Shown here piece by piece: positions 30,894-37,930 of a stretch of 37,930 nucleotides of DNA. How positions within the stretch are numbered: the first letter of the stretch is position 1; every line of letters begins with the position of its first letter. A model generated the notes under the pieces. That model was not told the DNA's origin. It searched no databases and was given only the letters and a program-made list of their open reading frames with translations. The translations under genes and the position numbers were made by a program. This stretch comes from Lentzea kentuckyensis (GTDB lineage: Bacteria > Actinomycetota > Actinomycetes > Mycobacteriales > Pseudonocardiaceae): contig NZ_MUYM01000078.1 in assembly GCF_002150765.1 (NCBI RefSeq), forward strand, positions 1 to 37,930. Direction: 5' to 3'.

Positions 30894-31544
30894 ATGGGCA
30901 CTGAGCGGCCCGCCGTACGCGGTCCGGGCGCGGCACACGACGAGCGGCGCCGCAGCATCCTCGATGCCGTGTTCACCATCGTCGACACAGCCGGAACCGA
31001 TCAGGTCAGCATCCGCCACGTGGCGAACCAGGCGGGCGTGTCCGTCGGCCGCGTCCAGCACTACTTCCCCACCAAGGACGATCTGCTGTCGGAGGCGTTC
31101 AGCGCGATCAACGACCGCGGCACGACCCGCGTGCACCACCGGCTCGCCGACGACCGGCACGCCGTTGAACCGGCCGTGGTGCTCGACGTACTGCTCAGCG
31201 AGCTGATCCCGGGCGGGGAGGACGACCGCAGGATGTTCCGCATCGCGCAGGCTTTCGAGGCCTACGCGATGTCTCGGCCGCCCCTGCGGGAGCGGCTCAC
31301 ACACGGCTACGACGAACTGGCCAACCTGATCGCCTTGCTGCTACGCGAAGCCGGGTGCCCTGGCGAGCCCGAGCCGTCGACGTTGCTGCCCGAGGCACAC
31401 GAACTGCTCGCGCTGAGCATCGGGCTCGGCGGGCTCGCGGTCACCGAGAACATCACACCGGAACACGCGCGGCGCATCGCCTCCCGCCGGCTCGCGGACA
31501 CCCTGCGCGACCTGTCCGAGCGATCGGCTTGTCATCGGCGATGA
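30894..31544 (+). CDS. TetR family transcriptional regulator
   Basis: A 216-residue repressor. The helix-turn-helix is at about residues 18-60: RRRSILDAVFTIVDTAGTDQVSIRHVANQAGVSVGRVQHYFPTKDDLL. The rest is the helical ligand and dimer domain, including FRIAQAFEAYAMSRPPLRERL. It very likely represses the divergent carboxylesterase and itself through the two related palindromes between them; the inducer may be the esterase substrate or product (inference). ATG at 30894 follows GGGAGG by 5 nt. Its last 13 bases overlap the converging merR gene. Confidence 0.92.
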   Translation: MGTERPAVRGPGAAHDERRRSILDAVFTIVDTAGTDQVSIRHVANQAGVSVGRVQHYFPTKDDLLSEAFSAINDRGTTRVHHRLADDRHAVEPAVVLDVLLSELIPGGEDDRRMFRIAQAFEAYAMSRPPLRERLTHGYDELANLIALLLREAGCPGEPEPSTLLPEAHELLALSIGLGGLAVTENITPEHARRIASRRLADTLRDLSERSACHRR

Positions 31545-32437
31545 GAACCTGCGACGCGGAGTGCCTCGATGAACCAGTTCAGCTCCGGCGTCAGGCTTTC
31601 GGGCGCCTGCCAGCCGTTGACCACGGCGAGCAGCCGCAGGTACCGCTCCCGGCGCGGGTCGTTCGCGACCTCCAACCAGGTCAGCAGCCAACGTCGAGGT
31701 TCGAGGCCGTCGGCGAGGTGTGCGCATTGCGCCATGACTGCTGCGACGACCGGATCGGCGTCAGGTGAGGCCGGGTCGATGCCCGCGGCCAGAGCTGGAC
31801 GGACCTGGTCGCGAACGACCGCGGCAGGATGGCGTTGCAGGCCGGGGATGTGAGAGTCGGCGATGCGGCGCATGCAGGCGCGGAAGTCCAGGTCCTGGGA
31901 CAGTTCGGCCAGCTCCACCCACGCCTCGACCTGGTGCGACTCGGGGTTGTCTGGCAGTTCAGGGGTGAGCGATCGCCTGATTCCCGCGAATTCGGGCCGA
32001 GCGTCGCCGAAGGTGGCCCCGAGGAAGTCGTCGATCAGGCGACGGCGTTCGTCGTCCGAGAGCTTGGCCAGTTTGTGCATGAGATCCATCTCCTCGATGG
32101 TGGAGCCGCGCTTGGCCACCGCCGTCAACACCGCGCGTCGCAGGCGCAGCACGCGGATCTGCACTTCCAGGGCTTCGGCGTGGGCCGCGGCGACCTCGGG
32201 AAGTGAGATCTCGTGCTCGACGACCCTTCGGATGGTGGCGAGGTCCAGTCCCAGGTCGCGCAGTGTCCGCACCAGATCCAGACGTGCGACGGCTTCGACG
32301 CTGTAGAGGCGGTGGCCCGCCGGGCTGCGGTCGGTAGGCGGCACGATTCCGCGATCGGAGTAGAACCGGATGGCTTTGACCGTCAGCCCGGTCCGCTGGG
32401 CCAGTTCGCCGATCGAATAGAGCGTGTCGCCGTTCAC
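31532..32437 (-). CDS. MerR family transcriptional regulator
   Basis: A 301-residue regulator. The N-terminal MerR winged helix reads YSIGELAQRTGLTVKAIRFYSDRGIVPPTDRSPAGHRLYSVEAVARL, followed by LRDLGLDLATIRRVVEHE and a coiled coil. The remaining ~190 residues form a larger helical C-terminal domain with no visible metal-binding cysteines (only isolated Cys), so a small-molecule ligand is more likely than a metal. GTG at 32437 has a GTGAGGG stretch upstream. The gene follows the WYL regulator by 10 bp on the same strand, so the two are probably cotranscribed. Confidence 0.9.
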   Translation of the reverse strand: MNGDTLYSIGELAQRTGLTVKAIRFYSDRGIVPPTDRSPAGHRLYSVEAVARLDLVRTLRDLGLDLATIRRVVEHEISLPEVAAAHAEALEVQIRVLRLRRAVLTAVAKRGSTIEEMDLMHKLAKLSDDERRRLIDDFLGATFGDARPEFAGIRRSLTPELPDNPESHQVEAWVELAELSQDLDFRACMRRIADSHIPGLQRHPAAVVRDQVRPALAAGIDPASPDADPVVAAVMAQCAHLADGLEPRRWLLTWLEVANDPRRERYLRLLAVVNGWQAPESLTPELNWFIEALRVAGSHRR

Positions 32438-32447
32438 GCCCTCACCC

Positions 32448-33425
32448 TCACACCTCCCCCTGCTGGAGACGCAAGTCAGCGTGCGCGGCCAGCCGCCCGG
32501 CCAGGTCCTTGATCAGGTCGCGCAGGGCGTCCGGCTGCTCGACGACGAACGGCCGGTCGAGCGCGGCGAGCAGCGGCGGTATCCAGTCGAGGCGCTCCGC
32601 CCGGATCCGGACCCGCATCCACGAGGTGTCGATCTCCTCCAGCACCGCGACGGACGGTGGGAACACGGCACGGATCTCGTCGGGCGTCGACTGAAGCCGC
32701 ACGAGCACCTCGTGTCGGTACGGCGTCTCGGCGAGTGAGGTCAGCACCTGACCGGCCGAGTTGAAGCCGGTCGGCACGTCGAACGTTTCGTCACGGACAG
32801 AGACCGCGGTGATTCGATCGACGCGGAAGGTGCGGACCTCGCCGCTGGCCGAATCCAGCCCGGTCAGATACCAGCGGCCGGAATGCGCCACGACTCCGTA
32901 GGGATGCACGACCCGTTCGCTCGCACCACCGTGACCAGCGAGGTAAGCGAGCGTGACGGACCGACGTGCGTGCGCCGCTTCCGCCACGGTCAGCAGCACC
33001 TCGGTGTCCGTCGTGAGCGCCGAACGCGCAGGTGAGGTGAAGTCGGCACCCAGCACCGCGTCCAGCCGGGACCCCAGCGCCGCCGGGAGCACCCGGCGGA
33101 CTTTGGCGACCGCACTCTCGACGGCCGCGACCGAGGTGGTGATCAGTCCGGAACGCCGACCCGCGACCAGGCCGAGCAGGACGGCGAGCGCTTCCTCGTT
33201 GCTGAGCATCAGCGGCGGCATCCGATAGCCCGGCGCCAGGCGGTATCCGCCGTACCGTCCGCGCACCGAACGCACCGGGATGTCGAGCTCCAGCAGGCGG
33301 TCCACGTAGCGGCGGACCGTGCGTTCATCCACGTCGAGGCGTTCGGCCAGCTCGGCCACGGTCCTGGTGCCACCGCCTTGGAGGATCTCCAACAACGCCA
33401 GCACGCGAGCGATCGGACGGGTCAC
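32448..33425 (-). CDS. YafY-type HTH/WYL-domain regulator
   Basis: A 325-residue regulator with an N-terminal HTH_11 domain (ARVLALLEILQGGGTRTVAELAERLDVDERTVRRYVDRL, then RGRYGGYRLAPGYRMPPLMLSNEEA) and a WYL domain at about 140-220 (VVHPYGVVAHSGRWYLTGLDS, then FRVDRI). A WCX-like C-terminal domain follows. WYL domains sense nucleic acid or small ligands. GTG at 33425 is the family start. It is divergent from the VOC protein gene (59 bp between), its most likely target, and is followed by merR. Confidence 0.92.
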   Translation of the reverse strand: MTRPIARVLALLEILQGGGTRTVAELAERLDVDERTVRRYVDRLLELDIPVRSVRGRYGGYRLAPGYRMPPLMLSNEEALAVLLGLVAGRRSGLITTSVAAVESAVAKVRRVLPAALGSRLDAVLGADFTSPARSALTTDTEVLLTVAEAAHARRSVTLAYLAGHGGASERVVHPYGVVAHSGRWYLTGLDSASGEVRTFRVDRITAVSVRDETFDVPTGFNSAGQVLTSLAETPYRHEVLVRLQSTPDEIRAVFPPSVAVLEEIDTSWMRVRIRAERLDWIPPLLAALDRPFVVEQPDALRDLIKDLAGRLAAHADLRLQQGEV

Positions 33426-33484
33426 AGGAAGATCCTGCGGATACCGGGCGGATCCTGTCCACTATTCGACTTAGCGTGCCACTC

Positions 33485-33835
33485 ATGAAGCTCGTTTCAA
33501 TCCGTGTCATCACGCACGACGTCGCCCGCCTCGTCGAGTTCTACGAACGCACGACCGGTCTCGAAGGACACTGGCGCACCGACCAGTTCGCCGAGCTCGT
33601 CGGCCCGTCGTGCACGCTGGCCATCGGTAGTGCCAACACGACCGGCGCCGCGGTGCCCGAGTCGAACCGGACCGCGATCATCGAGTTCCGGGTGGAGGAC
33701 GTCGACGCCGAGTACGAACGCCTGACCGGCGTGGACGTCGTGCAGAAGCCGACCACGATGCCGTGGGGAAACCGCTCGCTGCTGTTCCGCGACCCCGACG
33801 GCAACCTGATCAACTTCTTCTCGCCACCGGCCTGA
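33485..33835 (+). CDS. VOC/glyoxalase family protein
   Basis: A 116-residue single VOC domain protein: VSIRVITHDVARLVEFYERTTGL, then FAELVGPSCTLAIG, VEDVDAEYERLTG and LFRDPDGNLINFFSPP. Members bind metals or antibiotics, or act as dioxygenases, isomerases or resistance proteins. Here His in ITHD and Glu or Asn near the end could bind metal; the function is open. ATG at 33485 follows TAGCGT by 7 nt, suggesting a leaderless start; GTG at 33476 would add three residues. Confidence 0.88.
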   Translation: MKLVSIRVITHDVARLVEFYERTTGLEGHWRTDQFAELVGPSCTLAIGSANTTGAAVPESNRTAIIEFRVEDVDAEYERLTGVDVVQKPTTMPWGNRSLLFRDPDGNLINFFSPPA

Positions 33836-33852
33836 TCAGGCAGGATCGACGG

Positions 33853-34329
33853 GTGACGAACGGACTGAAGATCCGGCCGGCCGGGCGCGGGGACGTGCCC
33901 GCCCTCGTCCGGCTGCGCCTGGCCAACGCCGAACGACACGTCCAGCTCGCGCCGGAGGAGTTCCGCGTCCCCGACACGGCGGCGGTGCGATGGCACTTCG
34001 AGGTCGTCGTCGAGCGCGCGTTGATCTCCGTCGCCGAGCTGGACGGCGAGGTGGTCGGCATGGCGGAGGTCGTGCCGCTGCCGGCGCCTCCCGACCACCA
34101 GATCCTGGTGCCGCGTCGCGGTGCGGACATCCACACCGTGGTCGCGGACGGGCATCGCGGCCGAGGTGTCGGCGCCGCTCTGCTGGCCGAGGCGGAGCGG
34201 GTGGCCGCGGCCCACGGGGTCGAGATCCTCTTCGCCGTCATCTTCGCGCCCAACGAGGACGCGGCCCGGTTCTACGCCAGGGCCGGCTTCGGGCCGCGCG
34301 GGATCACGCTGAGCAAGTCCCTCGACTGA
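33853..34329 (+). CDS. GNAT family N-acetyltransferase
   Basis: A 158-residue acetyltransferase using acetyl-CoA. It begins LKIRPAGRGDVPALVRLRLAN. The acetyl-CoA binding motif A is HTVVADGHRGRGVGAALLAEAER, followed by FAVIFAPNEDAARFYARAGFGPRG. The acceptor is unknown. GTG at 33853 lies 17 bp after the VOC stop, so the two probably form one transcript; the frame is open 30 codons upstream but inside the VOC gene. Confidence 0.9.
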   Translation: MTNGLKIRPAGRGDVPALVRLRLANAERHVQLAPEEFRVPDTAAVRWHFEVVVERALISVAELDGEVVGMAEVVPLPAPPDHQILVPRRGADIHTVVADGHRGRGVGAALLAEAERVAAAHGVEILFAVIFAPNEDAARFYARAGFGPRGITLSKSLD

Positions 34330-34398
34330 CTCACCCAAGCGGGGCTGTTCAGGGCCGCGATGCTGGTCAACGGGCCACGGCTCGGCTAGAACCGGACT

Positions 34399-34767
34399 GT
34401 GCTGCACGACCCGCTCACAGGCCTGCCCGGACACGCGCTCCTGCTCGACCGCCTGGAACAGTCGCTGATCCGCGCCCGCACCCGCGGCACCCTCGTGACG
34501 CTGGTCCTGATCACGGCACCGGACTCCGTGCTGGACGCGGCCAAGGTCCTGCGCGCGGGTCTGCGCCCGGACTTCACGGTCGCCCGCTACGGCGACACGG
34601 CGCTGGCCGTTCTCGCCGAGCACGACTTCGGTGACGGCTCGCCCATCGCGTCGCTGATCAGGCAACTCGTCGGCGAGAGCCCGCAGATCCACTGGGTCAC
34701 GAGCCCCGGCGACAGCGATCCGGACGACGTGATCGCGATAGCCGAAACACCCCCCGCACGGCACTGA
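34399..34767 (+). CDS. Degenerate GGDEF-like protein
   Basis: A 122-residue protein that begins like a diguanylate cyclase domain: HDPLTGLPGHALLLDRLEQSLIRARTRGTLVTLVLI. The metal-binding aspartate and the FKxINDxxGHxxGD part are missing. The signature loop, expected as RxGGDEFAVL, reads RYGDTALAVL. It cannot make c-di-GMP by the usual chemistry. It may be a decayed remnant or a small domain kept for protein contacts. GTG at 34399 is the only start near the family beginning; TAGAAC lies 6 nt before it. The stop codon lies inside the following terminator stem. Confidence 0.75.
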   Translation: MLHDPLTGLPGHALLLDRLEQSLIRARTRGTLVTLVLITAPDSVLDAAKVLRAGLRPDFTVARYGDTALAVLAEHDFGDGSPIASLIRQLVGESPQIHWVTSPGDSDPDDVIAIAETPPARH

Positions 34768-34800
34768 GCCCTGGCGACACCGTCGTGTCGCCAGGGCTCA
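34765..34800. terminator. Bidirectional terminator, 16-bp perfect stem
   Basis: TGAGCCCTGGCGACAC (34765-34780) and GTGTCGCCAGGGCTCA (34785-34800) pair perfectly around a CGTC loop. The stem starts with the TGA stop of the GGDEF-like gene and lies 40 bp from the end of the converging chaplin-like gene. Confidence 0.9.
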
Positions 34801-34839
34801 GCTTCTTACCGGAGGGAGGGTGTTACAACCTGCGGGGTG

Positions 34840-37800
34840 TTACAGCGAGCCGGTCACCGTCTCGAACAGGTGAGCCGGGTCGATCAGGGTCATCGCCGGA
34901 GCGGCGACCGGGAGCTGCGGCAGCGAACGCTCGCCGGCAGCGGGGGCCAGGCCCTGGGTCGGGTTCAGGTTCAGACCCGAGAGGGAGGCCGGGCCGTCGA
35001 GCGGCAGCGCGGGCAGCGAGCGCTCGGTCGGCAGGGCGGGCAGCTGCACCGGCACCGGCAGGGCCGGGGCGGTGACCGGGAGGGACGGAACGGCCGGCAG
35101 CGAACGCTCAGCGGCGCCCGCCGGGATCAGGCCCTTCGCGGCCTCCAGCACCTGGCCGAGGGGCAGGCCCTGGACGTTCGGCGTGATGCCGGCCGTGCCA
35201 CCGTTCAGCGGCAGGGCGGAGCGCTCCTGCGCCACACCGGGCAGCGCCGGGGTGGGCAGCTGGCCCGCCATGGCGGCCAGGTCGGACGGGTTCGGCAGCG
35301 TGTTCACGGGCAGCTGGTCGATGCCCTTGATGCTGTCGATGCCGTGGAACGCCGGGACCTCGTTGGCCTTCAGCAGGCTGTCGACGCCCTTGGGGAGCTC
35401 GAGGCCCTTGAGCTGCGCGGCGCGCAGCGTGCCCGCCTCGTCCTCGCCGGTCAGCTGGGTGTCGTCGCTCGTGCCCAGCGTGGTCGCCTGGCCGACGACC
35501 TCGACGGGGATGCGCGCGACCTTGGCCGCCGCCTCGACGGGAACGGTCATCTCACGGGCGGTCAGCGGGCCGCTGCCCTCCGTGAGCATCTCGCCGCCGG
35601 CCTCGGTGTTCGAGGTCTTGTCGGTGACGGTCGTGGCGTTGCCCGCAGCCGCCACCGCGTCCGCGTACACGCCGGCGACGGCGGTGGCGGGGACGTGGAT
35701 CAGGTTGCCGGAGACCGAGGCGTCGTCGGCCTTGGAGAAGCTGTCGCCACCGGACACGACGTTGGTGTCGGTCACCACGTCGGAGTTGGTGATGCCCGCC
35801 GCGGAGACGGTGTTGCCCGGAACCGCCGGGAGCACTGCCGGCTGCGCACCGATCAGGTTGCCGGAGACCGAGCCGCCGTCACCGTTGCTGTTGACGTCGC
35901 CGCCGGCGACCGAGTCGAGGTCGTTGGTGGCAGCAGAGTCGACGTTGCTGCCGCCGCCGACCGACCAGCCCAGCACCTGGGTGCCGGTCGCGACCGGAGC
36001 CGAGACGACGTTGCCGGCGATGGAACCCTGCTCACCGGTGGTGAGAGCGTCGCCGCCCGCCTTCATGTCGGTGGCGTTGTCGCCCTGGGTCTTGTTGTTG
36101 CCGACCAGGGTGGCACCGTCGGCGAAGACCTGGGCCGGCGTCGAGGTCGGGACCTGGACGATGTTGCCGGAGACCGAGCTCTTCTTGCCGTACGCCTTGG
36201 GGTCGTTGCCCGCGATGACCGACGTGTCGTTCGACGTGTCGGACGAGGTGTTGCCCACGACGCCGGCGGTGAACGCGAACACCTGCGCCGCGGCGGCGGT
36301 GGGCGCGGTCACGACGTTGCTCGAGACCGTGCCGTTGTCGTCCTGCGTGTTGGGCGTGCCGCTGGAGCGGACTTCCTTGACCTCGTCAGCCGAGCCGGAA
36401 GCCTGGCCGCCGAGCGCGCCGGCCACACCGTAGACCTCGGCAGGCGTGGCGAACGGGGTGGACGCGACGTTGCCGGAGCCGACGGAGTCGTTGCCCGTCG
36501 AGCCCTGGTATCCGGAGGTGATCGACTTGACGTCGTTCTCGCAGGTGCCCGCGGCCTGGCCGACCACGGTGGCACCGTTGCCGCACACGTCCACGGCGGT
36601 GGCGGGCGGAACGTCGGCGATGTTGCCCGACAGAACCGAGTTGTCGGCCAGGGTGTAGACCTCGCCGCCGGACTTCGACGACGACTGGTTCGCGTGCTCG
36701 GTCAGCGCGTTGCCGACGAGCGACGCACCGTTGCCACCAGCGGCCACGGGGAGCGCGATGGGCGCACCAGCGATGTTGCCGGACCCCGTGGAGCCACGAC
36801 CATCCGAGTGGATGATGCCGCCGGCGACCGACTCGTTGGCCGTGTCGCTGACAGCGGTCGCGTTGCCACCAGCGGCGGCGGCGTTGTCGTCGACCGTGAT
36901 CGGGCCCGAGAGCGCGGGCGCGGCGACGTTGCCGGCCAGCGTGGCCGGGTCGCCGTTGGTGTCGGTCTTGCCACCCGCGTAGGCGGTACCGGTCTGCACC
37001 GAGTCGGTGGCGGCGTTGCCCGCACCGGCGGCCGAGTTGCCGTTGACCTCGAACAGCGGGGCCAGCGGGATCGGCACGGCGTTGCCGGAGATGGAGCTGT
37101 TCTTGCCGCTGGTGAGAACGTCACCCTCGGAAGAAGCGAACGTGTCGGCGGTGGAGTTGGCCTCGGCGATGCCCACCGCGCCCACACCGTTGCCGGTGAT
37201 CTGGATCGGGGTCGCACCCTGCTCGGCGACGACGTTGCCGGAGCCGGCGCCCTTGTCACCGTTGGTGGTGATGTCGCCGCCGGTCGTCGAGACCTGCGAA
37301 GCGTTCGTGCTGGTGGCGGAGTTGCCACCCGCCGCGATCGCGTTACCGGTGATCTGGACCGGCAGGATGTGGTTGACGGCCACGACGTTGCCGGCGAGGG
37401 CCTGGCCCGCGCCGTCCGTGACGATCGTGCCGTCGCGGTGCGTTTCCTGGACGCACTCGCCGGCCGCTTCGCCGTTGGCGAGGACCGCGATCGAGTTGCC
37501 GCAGATGTTGATCGGCACATCGACGTGTGCCTGAACCGTGTTGCCGCGCACGAGGTTCTGCAGCGCGGTGCCCTGCAGACGCTCGCCTGCCTGGCGGATC
37601 AGCGGGTTCGCAGCGGGCGCTGCCGTGCGGGTGGGCACCGCGCTGGTGACGCGGTCCGTGCTGATCGTGCGGTCAACCTTGGGAACGGTCAGTTCCTTGA
37701 CCGGCGTGGCCAGCTTGTTCTGGTCAGCCTTGAACGGAACCGAAGCCGCGACGTCGACGGCCGGCGGGGCGGCATCCGGGTCGACGTTCTCCTGGGCAGA

Positions 37801-37878
37801 AGCGATGCCCGTACCGAGCATCAGCAAACCACCAGTGACAAACGCGGTCTGAAGTCCGCGCTTTGCCCAGGTCTGCAT
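34840..37878 (-). CDS. Large secreted protein with 13 chaplin-like repeats
   Basis: A protein of about 1012 residues. A signal peptide (MQTWAKRGLQTAFVTGGLLM, cleaved near ASA-QE at ~28) is followed by a linker. Then come 13 tandem repeats of exactly 51 residues (111-773) with the pattern SGN(V/I)V-x-VP...P-x-x-V-x-GN...GN. This pattern recalls the chaplin domain of Streptomyces amyloid-forming surface proteins. Only repeats 1 (C126, C142) and 7 (C432, C446) keep the chaplin cysteine pair. The tail (774-1012) is Pro/Leu-rich with ERSLP motifs. No sortase motif or membrane anchor is seen. ATG at 37878 follows AAGGAGAT. It is probably a hydrophobic surface-layer or aerial-hypha protein (inference). 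Confidence 0.9.
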   Translation of the reverse strand: MQTWAKRGLQTAFVTGGLLMLGTGIASAQENVDPDAAPPAVDVAASVPFKADQNKLATPVKELTVPKVDRTISTDRVTSAVPTRTAAPAANPLIRQAGERLQGTALQNLVRGNTVQAHVDVPINICGNSIAVLANGEAAGECVQETHRDGTIVTDGAGQALAGNVVAVNHILPVQITGNAIAAGGNSATSTNASQVSTTGGDITTNGDKGAGSGNVVAEQGATPIQITGNGVGAVGIAEANSTADTFASSEGDVLTSGKNSSISGNAVPIPLAPLFEVNGNSAAGAGNAATDSVQTGTAYAGGKTDTNGDPATLAGNVAAPALSGPITVDDNAAAAGGNATAVSDTANESVAGGIIHSDGRGSTGSGNIAGAPIALPVAAGGNGASLVGNALTEHANQSSSKSGGEVYTLADNSVLSGNIADVPPATAVDVCGNGATVVGQAAGTCENDVKSITSGYQGSTGNDSVGSGNVASTPFATPAEVYGVAGALGGQASGSADEVKEVRSSGTPNTQDDNGTVSSNVVTAPTAAAAQVFAFTAGVVGNTSSDTSNDTSVIAGNDPKAYGKKSSVSGNIVQVPTSTPAQVFADGATLVGNNKTQGDNATDMKAGGDALTTGEQGSIAGNVVSAPVATGTQVLGWSVGGGSNVDSAATNDLDSVAGGDVNSNGDGGSVSGNLIGAQPAVLPAVPGNTVSAAGITNSDVVTDTNVVSGGDSFSKADDASVSGNLIHVPATAVAGVYADAVAAAGNATTVTDKTSNTEAGGEMLTEGSGPLTAREMTVPVEAAAKVARIPVEVVGQATTLGTSDDTQLTGEDEAGTLRAAQLKGLELPKGVDSLLKANEVPAFHGIDSIKGIDQLPVNTLPNPSDLAAMAGQLPTPALPGVAQERSALPLNGGTAGITPNVQGLPLGQVLEAAKGLIPAGAAERSLPAVPSLPVTAPALPVPVQLPALPTERSLPALPLDGPASLSGLNLNPTQGLAPAAGERSLPQLPVAAPAMTLIDPAHLFETVTGSL
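35560..37548 (-). repeat. 13 tandem 153-bp coding repeats
   Basis: The repeat units of the chaplin-like gene are each 51 codons, with no insertion or deletion between units. At the amino-acid level only the SGN, GN and GG positions are strongly kept, so the duplications are old and length is under constraint. Confidence 0.9.
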
Positions 37879-37896
37879 TGGATCTCCTTCCAAAGT

Positions 37897-37912
37897 CCCC
37901 TGGAATCAGGGG
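37897..37912. other. Small hairpin upstream of the chaplin-like gene
   Basis: CCCCTG (37897-37902), loop GAAT, CAGGGG (37907-37912) lies 18 bp before the start codon, probably in the 5' leader. The promoter is beyond or near the right edge of the window. Confidence 0.4.
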
Positions 37913-37930
37913 GGTTCATGGGGGTGGGGC

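Noticed and set aside
1..37930. tRNA and rRNA genes
   Set aside because: No cloverleaf with a GGTTCGAATCC-type arm and no rRNA-like stretch was recognised on either strand by eye.

Overview
This is a high-GC actinobacterial chromosomal segment. The best guess is a filamentous member of the Pseudonocardiales (Lentzea/Saccharothrix-like); that guess is inference. The backbone ino1 - padR - DUF5318 - ponA1 - GT87 mannosyltransferase ... rpsF - ssb - rpsR - rplI - dnaB has the same order as Mycobacterium tuberculosis Rv0046c-Rv0058 (recalled knowledge). That block lies fairly close to oriC in mycobacteria. The chaplin-like surface protein points to a sporulating, aerial-hyphae-forming relative. 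Many genes start directly 6-7 nt after a TANNNT -10 box, as in leaderless actinobacterial mRNAs.

Layout. 1-515: non-coding, 3.3 copies of a ~133-bp tandem repeat with a covarying hairpin, then a terminator-like stem. 516-2898: SDR oxidoreductase, divergent MFS transporter, secreted DUF3455 protein. 3104-8577: minus-strand phosphate-scavenging and transport block, two tandem Tat-exported PhoX phosphatases behind an MFS exporter with a possible PHO box. 8645-9804: HAD phosphatase and a membrane protein with overlapping 3' ends. 9877-11489: a perfect actinobacterial LexA (SOS) box driving a DprA-like/ComFC-like operon. 11556-12290: SDR. 12327-13979: ino1 and its PadR neighbour. 14145-19122: DUF5318 protein, class A PBP, GT87 mannosyltransferase, i.e. 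cell-envelope growth. 19034-24690: inserted block with an SGNH esterase, a frameshifted TnpB element, a second GT87 gene coupled to endonuclease IV, and a wall-anchored secreted protein. 24737-26508: ribosomal protein/SSB operon with a candidate autoregulatory leader and a terminator. 26534-26873: a dense DnaA-box cluster plus a PafBC-like promoter before dnaB. 26923-28974: dnaB interrupted by a class 3 intein. 28973-29135: a 163-bp MITE-like perfect-ended inverted repeat. 29176-34767: accessory genes (esterase/TetR pair with two palindromic operators, MerR, WYL, VOC, GNAT, a degenerate GGDEF protein). 34840-37878: a ~1012-residue secreted protein with 13 exact 51-residue chaplin-like repeats.

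The strongest leads for something undescribed are: the SOS-controlled leaderless dprA-comFC pair (single-strand DNA handling proteins outside any visible competence locus); the DnaA-box cluster together with a damage-type promoter in front of the replicative helicase; the 13-repeat chaplin-like protein; and the covarying tandem repeats at the left edge. Everything here was read by eye. No alignment, folding or database search was run.
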